Origin: CAZLMG01 sp964560765 | GTDB taxonomy: Bacteria > Bdellovibrionota_B > Oligoflexia > Oligoflexales > CAZLMG01 | Direction: 5' to 3' | NCBI GenBank assembly: GCA_964560765.1 | Contig: CAZLMG010000051.1 | Coordinates: 1 to 28,748 of the forward strand | Length of the DNA stretch: 28,748 nucleotides | Shown: in pieces, positions 14,506 through 22,916 of the stretch | Layout: every line of letters starts with the position of its first letter | Numbering within the stretch: position 1 is the stretch's first letter | Position numbers and translations under genes: made by a program | Notes under the pieces: model-generated | Databases searched by the model: none | Seen by the model: the letters and a program-made list of their open reading frames with translations, nothing else | Told to the model about the DNA's origin: nothing

Positions 14506-15762
14506 CTAAAGCGACTTCCAGCGAGTGATGACAATCTCGTCTGTAGATAGTCGATGTGATGCTCCATAGAGAAGTCCAGAATCTTGCACGACCATCAATT
14601 GGTGGGCGTCGGAAGCACTAACGACTTGTAGAAGGCGCCCGGATCCTCGTTGATATTGCAGGATGCGACCGGTTACGAGATTCAACCGTTCCACTAAGAA
14701 AAAATGCGGCAACTGGGCGTCAAAAATAAGTGCCGGCATCATGCCGCCCGTCATCGGAAGCGTCACCTCGCCTGCGGTACCAAAGCTATCGAGTGGTTGT
14801 CCTTGACGATTGATCGCTAGCACTGACGTGTTGGGAATGGAGGAACCAGGCAAAGTCACATACGCATGAACCAAAATGTGTTCACCGTCATTGATCACGC
14901 TGCGCATTCCAAATCCCTGTCGAGGCCAGTTAGCAAACTTGGGAAAAAACTCAAGACGCCCCCCGGTCCCGAAGCCTGGATCTAGTTTGCCATTCGCATC
15001 GTGAGCAAGAATCATGAATCTGTCGACCAAGCCACATCGCACCGTGGAGAACAGAAAAATCGTGGATGAGGCTTCGTCGATGGTTGCACTAGGTATTTGG
15101 TCGCGTGTGCAACCCATAGGCGGTTCGTACTGATCCAGCATCACGACGCCATCTTGCCCAAAGCGCAGGTCATGGGTCCCATATTGCCGAAGGCGGATAA
15201 CAGAGGAGTCCGATTGCACGTAAATGGCGCGCCTAGTGGCTGAGTATTTGATTGCCGTCGGCACCGAGTTCAATGTGACCCATCCCAGGTGACCAAACTC
15301 CCGATCGATCATTCCATTCGGAAGCAACTGAACTAGCTGTGCATGGCCACCTGCTGGCGTGGCGATTAGAACTTTGCCCCCTGGCCCCTTGGCAGCAATC
15401 AGCGTGGAATTCATAGGGTGGCGCGGATCGGCCAGGAGATTCTCGACTTCAGGATCAAGCCGAAAGTCAGTAGCTAGCTGACCCTGAGAGTTTAGCTTGC
15501 GCAATTCAAAGCGAATGGTAGCCTGGGCAATGTTCTCACCTATGTCAATTTCTTTCCAAGTTACCAGTGCGCCATCCTCGAGCCCCAGCACCTGCAAACC
15601 TCTATCAACCCACTGTGGGATCGCTGTCGCGACTGAGCCAACGCCTATCGTTCCCCCAATGCCGAAGCTAGGGTCAATCTCGATTGCCCCAGCAGCGATC
15701 GTCCAACCAAACATACCTGTGAAAAGAGCTGGCCGAATGGCATGCGACATGAGCTTCAGCAC
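14506..15762 (-). CDS. Secreted delta-60 repeat (beta-propeller-like) protein
   Basis: The frame reaches 15801 (TTG), but GTG 15760-15762 is preferred: AGAGGA precedes it at good spacing and it begins near the signal segment (PALFTGMFGWTIAAGAIEI). The 418-residue product repeats the delta-60 motif 'D-x-x-FG-x-x-G': IDPSFGIGG, IDREFGHLG, DLRFGQDG, LDPGFGTGG and LDSFGTAG, spaced at roughly 60-100 residues. Proteins with this repeat are secreted or surface-exposed and probably fold as beta-propellers. Their roles are usually binding or adhesion; none is shown here. The AraC-type regulator gene lies 136 bases upstream in the same direction. Recognition of the repeat is firm, function is not. Confidence 0.85.
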   Translation of the reverse strand: MLKLMSHAIRPALFTGMFGWTIAAGAIEIDPSFGIGGTIGVGSVATAIPQWVDRGLQVLGLEDGALVTWKEIDIGENIAQATIRFELRKLNSQGQLATDFRLDPEVENLLADPRHPMNSTLIAAKGPGGKVLIATPAGGHAQLVQLLPNGMIDREFGHLGWVTLNSVPTAIKYSATRRAIYVQSDSSVIRLRQYGTHDLRFGQDGVVMLDQYEPPMGCTRDQIPSATIDEASSTIFLFSTVRCGLVDRFMILAHDANGKLDPGFGTGGRLEFFPKFANWPRQGFGMRSVINDGEHILVHAYVTLPGSSIPNTSVLAINRQGQPLDSFGTAGEVTLPMTGGMMPALIFDAQLPHFFLVERLNLVTGRILQYQRGSGRLLQVVSASDAHQLMVVQDSGLLYGASHRLSTDEIVITRWKSL

Positions 15763-15898
15763 GGATTTGTCCTCTGCAATGTGGTGTGGTCTAGCGTTCA
15801 AAAAATGGTGTTGACCATACCGGTAGGCTAACTGGATAGGTGGCGCAGTTATAGAATGGATCGGACATCCAAATTCATAGAACTAAAATTGTCGACAC

Positions 15899-16600
15899 TC
15901 AAAGCAGCGTCGGCGGATGCTGCTGCAAAAGCTTGATCATCTCTGTCGGAGTCGCGCCAAACGCCTGCCTGATATCACGCGCAAAGTGGCTCTGATCCGC
16001 GTACCCAGCTGATGCAGCAAGGTGGGAAAGAGGAAGATTGGCACTGGCAATGCAAAGCGACAGAGCTTCGTTCAAACGATAAGCCGATAGCACATCCTTG
16101 GCGGCAGCACCGCAATGGGCTTGAAACCACCTCTGTAGTTGTCGAGCTGACAGATCAACTGCCGTTGCCACATCATCGACCCGGGCTAGAGGCAAGGCGG
16201 CAAAGACGCGTGTCGACAATTCCTCGCTGCGTCTGGTTCGCACATTACCTCTAGGGTTCGCAAAAAGTAGCGCACCCACGTGCCAAGGCACTACCCGCAG
16301 GCAACCACTCGATAGATGATGGATGTCAACAATCCTTGGCGATCGTGAAGGCGGCAGGACCTCGCTTCCCGCTATCGATTCGAATACATGAAAATTCGGC
16401 GTCGGCAGCAATATAAACTTCGATGGGCAGTGGACGTCGCCACCATGAGCTTGCCAAGCGGAAAGTATGACCTTGCAACCCGCTCGCATCGCCTCAAGAA
16501 CCGAAGCCTCTGGGCCGAGGTAACGCATCGGTCCTGTCCCTGTCGACTCCTGCTGGCTGCTCTCAGTCATTGACCTCATTTGCATGTCGTCGTGTCCCAT
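15899..16600 (-). CDS. AraC/XylS-family transcriptional regulator
   Basis: ATG 16598-16600 follows GGGAGA on the minus strand. The 233-residue product has no signal. Its N-terminal part (to about 130) should be a small ligand or dimer domain of unknown class, with Pro and His residues such as HHLSSGCLRVVPWH. The last 100 residues form the AraC double helix-turn-helix: first helix pair around ARVDDVATAVDLSARQLQRWF, second around LSHLAASAGYADQSHFARD, then the family's closing IRQAFGATPTEM. It would bind promoter DNA, usually as an activator. It is flanked by the DUF2817 lipoprotein gene (50 bases upstream) and the delta-60 gene, which are candidate targets by position only. Confidence 0.93.
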   Translation of the reverse strand: MGHDDMQMRSMTESSQQESTGTGPMRYLGPEASVLEAMRAGCKVILSAWQAHGGDVHCPSKFILLPTPNFHVFESIAGSEVLPPSRSPRIVDIHHLSSGCLRVVPWHVGALLFANPRGNVRTRRSEELSTRVFAALPLARVDDVATAVDLSARQLQRWFQAHCGAAAKDVLSAYRLNEALSLCIASANLPLSHLAASAGYADQSHFARDIRQAFGATPTEMIKLLQQHPPTLL

Positions 16601-16650
16601 AGGCTCTCCCTGGCGCGCCTACTTGCAGGTCGCGCCACTCATTGGTGACT

Positions 16651-17934
16651 TCAATCTTTGATCTCGGCAAATCGGGACAAGAAGCGTGGCCAAAGCACAA
16701 GCGTGTCGGACAGCAGCATGGTTTGCCAATCGCGGTCGGGCGGATAAAACAGACGCGGTAATTCGCTGCGCAGGGACCGCCCCTCGACGCCATCGGCAAC
16801 GCCGTAGTGGTGGGCCTGATTCTCACGCACCATGAGGTAAAGAGTCAGGGCGCTGGCGCGACTCTGCTTGAAAATACGAGCTGGCGCCGGCCACTCATTC
16901 CAATGCTTTTCCATCATCGTGCCGTATTCGAGCAACATGCTGCCGCATCGCTTCGTCGGGTACTTGGACAGCATGTAGTGGCAGGCGAAGTCGGAGAAAT
17001 CACCAAATGAGGAATAAAAGGTAGAGTCACCGGTGGCCGTGATCGTAAACCCAGAGTCCTCGAATATCTTCTTGCGGCGATCCTTCAGCGCTGGAGACAC
17101 GGCCGCGTTGGGCAGTAACTGCATCGATCGCTCACCCAGTCCGGTGTGCAGATCGAGCAACAGGAGGTCGTCATAGCGCTGCCAGTATTCGCCCATATTC
17201 TCGACGAAGATTTTTCTCTGAGGCTCGTAACTGCCACCCCCGTATACAATCCCCTTGGGATAACGGTACTGCCCTTGGCCGGCGGCCCGTGTCAACTCGC
17301 CTGAGAATATGGAGCGCACATTCGGCGCCAGTTTTTTTGCTACGAAACTGCGAAAGTCACCCGGCGAGAATCGCGCTGCCTCCTTGGGATTGAACAGATC
17401 ATGGTACTTGTCATAAAGCTGGTCTGGGCGTTCCGTCACAAAGTCGTCAGCGACAAACCAATTGCGGTTGAGATCAACTCGCTGTTCCGTGTATCGACTG
17501 CGGTACTTCATGCCATAGGGATTCATACCATGGATGAGCAGGACACTCATTCCGTCGGCGCGATTCCGCTCAAACATGGTAGCCAGGTAAAATGCCTGTA
17601 AGCTACTGCCGGCATAACCCTCTAGACCATGAATGCCGGACACCAAAACCAAAAGCTTCTTCGCATCGGGACGGGGCATATATGCGAAGTCGATGGTTAG
17701 ATCATCATCCGTCGCCGATGGCACCTTTTGCTGCCAACGCCGATAGTTTGCAACCTTGCCGCCGACACGATCTGACTCCAGACGAAATTGATCGCGACAT
17801 ACCTCATAGCCATCACAAAGGTAGCGCTGGTACCCCCTCGTCACCTCCGGCGTAGATTGCACCTGGCTATCGACGTTTCGACTTTGGCACCCAGTCATTG
17901 CCACAAGTACAAATAAATAATGTTTCGAGCGCAT
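16651..17934 (-). CDS. DUF2817-family lipoprotein, M14-like zinc carboxypeptidase
   Basis: GGGAG precedes ATG 17932-17934. MRSKHYLFVLVAMTGC is a lipoprotein signal with Cys16. The 427-residue product carries the DUF2817 (PF10994) hallmarks: SGIHGLEGYAGS with H102 and E105 as likely zinc ligands, DLNRN (154-158) for substrate carboxylate binding, LDLHTGLG with H263 as the third zinc ligand, and LLEYGT with E336 as the probable catalytic Glu. All key residues are present, so it should be an active metallopeptidase, probably trimming peptides or muropeptides outside the cytoplasm. Most DUF2817 proteins I know of are not lipoproteins, so the anchor is notable. The AraC gene follows 50 bases downstream on the same strand. 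Substrate unknown. Confidence 0.9.
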   Translation of the reverse strand: MRSKHYLFVLVAMTGCQSRNVDSQVQSTPEVTRGYQRYLCDGYEVCRDQFRLESDRVGGKVANYRRWQQKVPSATDDDLTIDFAYMPRPDAKKLLVLVSGIHGLEGYAGSSLQAFYLATMFERNRADGMSVLLIHGMNPYGMKYRSRYTEQRVDLNRNWFVADDFVTERPDQLYDKYHDLFNPKEAARFSPGDFRSFVAKKLAPNVRSIFSGELTRAAGQGQYRYPKGIVYGGGSYEPQRKIFVENMGEYWQRYDDLLLLDLHTGLGERSMQLLPNAAVSPALKDRRKKIFEDSGFTITATGDSTFYSSFGDFSDFACHYMLSKYPTKRCGSMLLEYGTMMEKHWNEWPAPARIFKQSRASALTLYLMVRENQAHHYGVADGVEGRSLRSELPRLFYPPDRDWQTMLLSDTLVLWPRFLSRFAEIKD

Positions 17935-18371
17935 GAAGACTCCCAGTCAATGCATTGTGATTTGCCGCGACAGCACTTCGCAGTTCGCAGTCCGCGTTGG
18001 ATCTGGTTTTTGCTGTCAGCAGATTGCGTGCCACGCATAAGCGTTGCGCAACGAACGACTATGACGAGAATTTTTGGAAATGGCCGGCGACGGCTTTGCG
18101 CGAGATGGGCGACGATCCGCGATAATTTCCGAATATGCTTACATATATTGGCTTGACGATGAATTCCTGGTTGGGAATTCGGATGCCCAGTCGGGCGACG
18201 CCATTAAATCCCATAAAAACAGTTAATTACCTTGTTGCGCGCAACGGCAACCACCAGCTGGCGTGAAAGGCTATCGGATCCCCCCGTGAAAACGGGAGTC
18301 GTTACAGCGAAATCAGCTAGGCCCGGGACTTGCTAAATACATCCCACACTCGAATTCTGGGAGGAGTCATT
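17935..18371. promoter_or_regulatory. 437-base divergent intergenic region
   Basis: It separates the minus-strand DUF2817 gene from the plus-strand lipoprotein gene and should hold both promoters. GAATTCC (18161-18167) and GGAATTC (18174-18180) form an exact 7-bp inverted repeat with a six-base spacer. TTGACG (18153-18158) just before it could be a -35 element for the plus strand, but the matching -10 is poor. GGAGGAG (before 18372) is the next gene's ribosome site. Confidence 0.45.
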
Positions 18372-19295
18372 ATGAACAAGTTCTCTCGCGTCATGGCCTC
18401 AACGGTACTGATGAGCGTTCTGTCAGGCTGCGGATCGAAGATTGATATTTTTAATAAGGGCGAAGAAGAGGAAAATAGCGCGAGCTTTGCGGGGGCGGGT
18501 GCGCCTGGCGCGCGGAGCCATGCCGCTTTAGACCCAGAAAAAACTGGGAATGGTCTCGTTGTCATTGCCCCATCGTTCTGGGATTGGATACTCAAAGAGT
18601 TAGGGAATGGAGTGGGCAGCCTTCCCCAGCGTCCCTCGGAGAGTTCTATTTCCAATCAGGACACTACTGCCAACAACAGCACGCTCCCTAAAAGCGATTT
18701 AAATGATAGCAGTGGGCTCATTACGAAAGCATACACCCCGACGGATGAAGGCGGCCTTGTCACGGAACCATACGCCCCGACGGACGAAAACGCCGCAAGT
18801 GGCGTCATCCTTGCCTTACAAGGAAAGACCGAAGGTGATTCTGGCTGTACCTCTGAGGAATATTCAGATCGTGAGCTCCACGATCCGAGCGGAAGCTCAC
18901 TCGCGACCCCCAAGTGCGGCGCTACCATCGTCGCCTTGGCTCTGTTGACGAAATTCGTCGAGATCTTCGGCGTTGACCGTATTCACGGTATCGAGCGCTA
19001 CTTCATCCATTGGCTGGAGCGCATCGTCCACACAGTCGCCGACGAGAATTTTCAATGGATGGACATCCTACCGGCCATTGACGGCATCTGCAAAAACCTT
19101 GGCAGCGACAATGCGCTCTGTGGATACCAGCCAACGAAACGGGACCCCGTGGAAGTAGGCGAACAAGTACTCAAAGCATGGCTGGCGAAAGCAGACAGCG
19201 CCAAACTGCAGAGCGACATCAACGTCGTACTCAAGAAGCTTGTGGAGGGCTACCCCGACTTTTCCAAGATCATGGAGAGGATCAAGCAACGATAA
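18372..19295 (+). CDS. Lipoprotein with acidic linker and tandem repeat, paralogue of the one at 5155-6042
   Basis: ATG 18372 follows GGGAGGAG; an in-frame upstream ATG at 18330 lacks a signal. MNKFSRVMASTVLMSVLSGC gives lipid Cys20, the same position as in the paralogue, followed by an acidic GEEEENSA stretch as there. The 307-residue product has a variable linker containing two copies of a 12-residue unit, GLITKAYTPTDE and GLVTEPYAPTDE. Its helical C-terminal domain (from about residue 160) shares RYFIHWLERIVHTVADENF-type residues and paired Cys with the product of 5155-6042. The two diverge most in the linker. The gene may be co-transcribed with the beta-helix gene 96 bases downstream. The function is unknown. 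Confidence 0.9.
   Translation: MNKFSRVMASTVLMSVLSGCGSKIDIFNKGEEEENSASFAGAGAPGARSHAALDPEKTGNGLVVIAPSFWDWILKELGNGVGSLPQRPSESSISNQDTTANNSTLPKSDLNDSSGLITKAYTPTDEGGLVTEPYAPTDENAASGVILALQGKTEGDSGCTSEEYSDRELHDPSGSSLATPKCGATIVALALLTKFVEIFGVDRIHGIERYFIHWLERIVHTVADENFQWMDILPAIDGICKNLGSDNALCGYQPTKRDPVEVGEQVLKAWLAKADSAKLQSDINVVLKKLVEGYPDFSKIMERIKQR
18714..18788 (+). repeat. Two tandem copies of a 12-codon coding repeat
   Basis: Units at 18714-18749 and 18753-18788, separated by one Gly codon, encode GLITKAYTPTDE and GLVTEPYAPTDE. Eight of twelve residues are identical and the DNA is also alike (CCCCGACGGA is shared), so this is a recent duplication within the lipoprotein linker. Confidence 0.85.
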
Positions 19296-19391
19296 GAACT
19301 TAGAAGCTATGCCGCATTGCGATCGATCTTGTCGGTGAAGCACGGGAAGACCCCAAACTGTCATGAACAAATTATCTGCATGGAGGGCTCA

Positions 19392-21320
19392 GTGAAGACA
19401 TTATCAGCATACTTTTGGATTGGGGTCCTATCCGTACATAACTATGCGTGCCAGGCTGATGAGCAGGAAGTTAGCTCTGCTCCCAAATCGTCAGCCGTGA
19501 AGACGATTGCTAACTCGGACCTGGTGAGTAGCGAAGTTGCCGCTATCGACTTATCGCAGCCACCGGCCAGCCCTTTCGCCTATCCCCACCTAGAGAGTCA
19601 GGCCATCTTAGCAGACGGCCAGGCAAAAGAGCGCTGTGAGGCGGCATTCGCGGCCGTGGCCGCTGGCAGCCCGGTGGTGGAGTATCGCAATCTGACGTTA
19701 ACCAACGGCAATTACGGCGACCAAGCCCATCGCTTTGGTGTCTATGACTTTTATCGCCCCCTAGATCAGGGCAAGTCCATCGTTGCTATTCGCGGCGTTA
19801 ACATGCATTCGCCCGTCATTGATTTTACTCGCGATGACGGCAACGCGACTAAAAACGGTGGTCTAGCGGTGAACGTTCGCAACGACGGGCCGGTGGTGGT
19901 CATCGAAAACGTGCATCTCAAAGGCGGCTATCACGGATGGTCCGAGTCGACGCGCAAGATCCCACGGACAGATGCGGTTGGCGAGCTACGCCCCAAGTAT
20001 CAATCGGCCATTAGGTCATTAGGAGATGGGAACTTGGTTTGCGTGCGCAACGTGCGCATCACGGGCTTTTATTATGGGATCCATGCGGAAGACCATGCGT
20101 GGATTTACGCAAAGAATGTTGTGGTGGAAAATTCGGGCGACGGCGGATTCTTCGCTTTTGACGGCGGCAAGATTCATGCAGAAAGCACGGCCTCGAACTT
20201 TGCCGCAGATGGTTCGAGAAGGCTCGGCTTTGGCTATGTGGCGGAAACGCGGCATTGGCATTTTATTCGACCTCAGACTATGAAACTGGACCCGCCATCC
20301 GTCGAGACAGCGCCCCACAATCAAGTGTATTGCGCCAATGTGAGCCTCAAAAACCTGGGATGGAACGATACCGTCGTACCCCTTGATCCCGCGCAAGCCA
20401 TTGCCAATTTCAAGGAAACTGGCAAACATCTGAAGTGGTCGCGTGCTCAACTCTTGGGCCCCGTGCGGCAACGACTGGACGCTGCTGGGGCGCCAACCAC
20501 TTGTCGACCCGAAGCCTATGCAACCCCAGAAGAATTTCAAAAGTGTCGCATCGAGCAATTTCTAGCGCCGCGTGAAGATCGTCACCAATGCCTTATGGGC
20601 ACGTCGGCGAAAATTCCCTTGCGCCATCGCAGTTACATTTACGCGCGCAACTCTTACGCCAACGGGAACTTGATGGGCGGATTTTTCGCCAACTACGGGG
20701 CTGACCTGGACGTGGACGGAGCCTATGCCTATGGCTCGCAGGCAAGAAGGCCGGATGGTCAAGGCGGATTCGCCATCAGAATTGTGGAAAACGGCAACGT
20801 TGCATCAGGAGAGGTTTGCGATTCCAACGGCAAAGTTGAACCAAACGCTTGGGCTGCGGGTCAGTACGCCGAAGGACTTGGGTTTGTGGCACGCTATGGT
20901 TCGCGCATGCGGGCGAACAGGGCCGTCGCCGTGGACAATCTCATTGGTTTCTCTGCCTGGCGCGGTAGTTCGTTAGCTGCTCGTGAGGCCCGCGCCTGGC
21001 ACAATCGTTCCTATGGGTTTCACGCGGTGAAATCTGGAGTCATCGACGCGGTCAAGGCGCTTGCTTGGGGCAATCAACGTTATCACTTGGCGGTGAGTAA
21101 CCAGGACTCGGGCATTCGCCTCGACGGTCTTTTGACCCCGAAATTGCGGGCCGGCCCATCGGGCTCGCGCCTGCACTTAATGCCCGAGCCGTTTAAACAG
21201 CCCTACGACATCTTTGGTTCGACGTATGCGGTGACGGTATCTGGTGACACCAGCACCTGCGACTTCTTGAACACTATTCACCAAAGCAAAACGCCGAAGG
21301 GGTTGTTTTATATCGATTAA
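19392..21320 (+). CDS. Exported parallel beta-helix (pectate-lyase-like fold) protein
   Basis: The frame extends to 19317, but GTG 19392 is preferred: GGAGGG (19382-19387) precedes it and the product then starts KTLSAYFWIGVLSVHNYAC. Cys20 may be lipidated, though NYAC is a weak lipobox and simple secretion is possible. The 642-residue mature protein has many short turns of the form 'V-x-N-V-x-x-x-x-G' (for example VVIENVHLKGG, VCVRNVRITGF, IYAKNVVVENSGDGG), typical of right-handed parallel beta-helix (PbH1) proteins. These bind or cleave polysaccharides, yet I see no catalytic triad of a known lyase. An insert at about residues 340-430 interrupts the helix. The gene lies 96 bases after the lipoprotein gene. 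Confidence 0.82.
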   Translation: MKTLSAYFWIGVLSVHNYACQADEQEVSSAPKSSAVKTIANSDLVSSEVAAIDLSQPPASPFAYPHLESQAILADGQAKERCEAAFAAVAAGSPVVEYRNLTLTNGNYGDQAHRFGVYDFYRPLDQGKSIVAIRGVNMHSPVIDFTRDDGNATKNGGLAVNVRNDGPVVVIENVHLKGGYHGWSESTRKIPRTDAVGELRPKYQSAIRSLGDGNLVCVRNVRITGFYYGIHAEDHAWIYAKNVVVENSGDGGFFAFDGGKIHAESTASNFAADGSRRLGFGYVAETRHWHFIRPQTMKLDPPSVETAPHNQVYCANVSLKNLGWNDTVVPLDPAQAIANFKETGKHLKWSRAQLLGPVRQRLDAAGAPTTCRPEAYATPEEFQKCRIEQFLAPREDRHQCLMGTSAKIPLRHRSYIYARNSYANGNLMGGFFANYGADLDVDGAYAYGSQARRPDGQGGFAIRIVENGNVASGEVCDSNGKVEPNAWAAGQYAEGLGFVARYGSRMRANRAVAVDNLIGFSAWRGSSLAAREARAWHNRSYGFHAVKSGVIDAVKALAWGNQRYHLAVSNQDSGIRLDGLLTPKLRAGPSGSRLHLMPEPFKQPYDIFGSTYAVTVSGDTSTCDFLNTIHQSKTPKGLFYID

Positions 21321-21331
21321 TTCTCGATATC

Positions 21332-21398
21332 CGTCGTTCACTTGGCGCCGCAGGATGCGGCGTCAATGAAGACTCATTTTTCGTCGTTCAGACGCCGC
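21332..21398. promoter_or_regulatory. Overlapping alternative hairpins with a direct repeat
   Basis: CGCCGC (21346-21351) can pair with GCGGCG (21357-21362). Alternatively GCGGCGTC (21357-21364) can pair with GACGCCGC (21391-21398). The two foldings use the same middle segment and exclude each other. CGTCGTTCA occurs at 21332-21340 and again at 21382-21390, each shortly before a CGCCGC. The block lies 11 bases after the stop of the beta-helix gene, so it may be a terminator or a duplicated element. Confidence 0.45.
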
Positions 21399-21610
21399 TA
21401 ACTAACCGCATTTTGAGACGTGATTTCCTTCGCCAAGAATCGCTAGCTAGAGCCTAACCATTCGAAATAAAAGATTAATTTAAGAGACTCCGGGGTTGAC
21501 CACCCACGGGCGTCACGAAAACATTCATCTTTCTCGATGAATTGTCGTGCCATGGAACTTGCATTCACTTCCCCAATACCAACACTCCATCGTGCTGATT
21601 TGAGGATTTC

Positions 21611-22858
21611 ATGGCCAAGGTGACCAACAAAATCCTAGCAATTATGCTCTTCGCGTACAGCGCGACTGCTTCCGCTCAGACTTACAGTGAATTGTATCAA
21701 CTGCTATCAACAAACGTCCCAAGCTGCGGCAAAACTCCGACCGGAGACGGGCCCTACCTCTTGGCGATCAAAGACGTTGAAGCTGGGGTGCCAAAGATCG
21801 GCAGTTATACACCTGGTCATTCCTTTCTCTCGGCAGTCCAGAAGATCGGACCCAATGAGTTTTTGGTTACCAACTTCCATTACGGTGCCGGTCGGCCAAA
21901 CTTCCCGGACCCTACTATTTCCAACTTCTTTTCCATCGAAACCCAGAGGATTACCGGAACGCCAACATTTTCAAGTACTGTCGTCGCGCAAAGGCCGACG
22001 ACGACCGGCGAGATTGAGGAGATGATTAGGCAAGTCGAACTTTATGGAATGAAGCCTGGCTACCATAAGCCCGACAAACTAACCGGCTTGAATAGGCCAC
22101 TCGGCAGCGGATCGTCGTATATTAACTGCGTTCACGCAACAGCCAGTATGTTTTGTACTAATGCCCCTGCGTCCGGCGCAGCAGGCACGCGCTTAGCATC
22201 TGGCGTTAAGCCTTTCCCAAATGCTCGACCCCTTCCCCAACGACCATGCGCCTTGGGACGTGCCTTGTCCGCCAGGCCACATCTAAACAATGCCACCTTG
22301 GCCGTTGGCGTTGCAAACGCTGCCCAATCTGCATTCAACCAGGAGTCGATTACCGCAGGAGCACGGTATGGATTGCCGGTGGTGCCCCTTATCTCGCTTG
22401 TGCCCAACAGCATTGACGTAGCTTCAACGATAATGTCTCTCGATCAACATCGGCAGTTTCAGGCAAATCTAGTTCAATTCTGCCAGAATCCTTCTGCGCA
22501 GAACTTCGCCCATCTAAAAGCATCCACTCCATTCCATATCGCTTCGCACGAGTCTGCGGTCGCCCTTTGCTCGGCCTACGGCGTCACGAGCCCTGAAAAC
22601 CCACGGGGGAATTGGTCGTCAAACTCGGTCAGCAGTGGGTCACCTGGTCCAGCCTTGATACCCCTATCGACGCTTGTAGCCAATGTACTCGCGGAGGGAC
22701 CAACATATCCCTACACGTATGACGATTTTGGAGCGGGACAGAGTCCATTACCTGTAGCTCCGTCGAATCTGGCAGCCGCCAACCAACCTTACCCGTTCCT
22801 GCCTCAGGGATATCGGCCACCATTGCTACATGATGGAAACCTCGGCTGGATTGAGTAG
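21611..22858 (+). CDS. Secreted Pro-rich protein, 415 aa, unknown function
   Basis: ATG 21611 follows TGAGGAT. MAKVTNKILAIMLFAYSATASAQ is a Sec signal with cleavage after ASA. The 390-residue mature protein has no lipid Cys. It starts TYSELYQLLSTNVPSC, contains several Cys (INCVHATASMFC, QRPCALG, FCQNPS, ALCSAYG), and turns Pro-rich near the C-terminus (YPYTYDD, PLPVAPSN, QPYPFLPQGYRPP). Overall it looks like a non-enzymatic, disulfide-bonded exported protein; I recognise no fold. The plan resembles the product of 13428-14480. The next lipoprotein gene starts 58 bases downstream on the same strand, so both are probably one transcript. Confidence 0.85.
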   Translation: MAKVTNKILAIMLFAYSATASAQTYSELYQLLSTNVPSCGKTPTGDGPYLLAIKDVEAGVPKIGSYTPGHSFLSAVQKIGPNEFLVTNFHYGAGRPNFPDPTISNFFSIETQRITGTPTFSSTVVAQRPTTTGEIEEMIRQVELYGMKPGYHKPDKLTGLNRPLGSGSSYINCVHATASMFCTNAPASGAAGTRLASGVKPFPNARPLPQRPCALGRALSARPHLNNATLAVGVANAAQSAFNQESITAGARYGLPVVPLISLVPNSIDVASTIMSLDQHRQFQANLVQFCQNPSAQNFAHLKASTPFHIASHESAVALCSAYGVTSPENPRGNWSSNSVSSGSPGPALIPLSTLVANVLAEGPTYPYTYDDFGAGQSPLPVAPSNLAAANQPYPFLPQGYRPPLLHDGNLGWIE

Positions 22859-22916
22859 GAGTCACGCTTAGTTGTTACCTAGGATGAAACCACCCACAAT
22901 GACAGAGGAGAGAATG

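Noticed and set aside
18153..18181. A TTGACG box that might be a promoter -35 element
   Set aside because: The sequence 17 bases downstream (AATTCG) is a poor -10, so no promoter is claimed; only the inverted repeat is recorded.
20019..20558. A 179-codon minus-strand frame inside the beta-helix gene
   Set aside because: It is antisense to a strongly supported repeat protein and shows no motif of its own.
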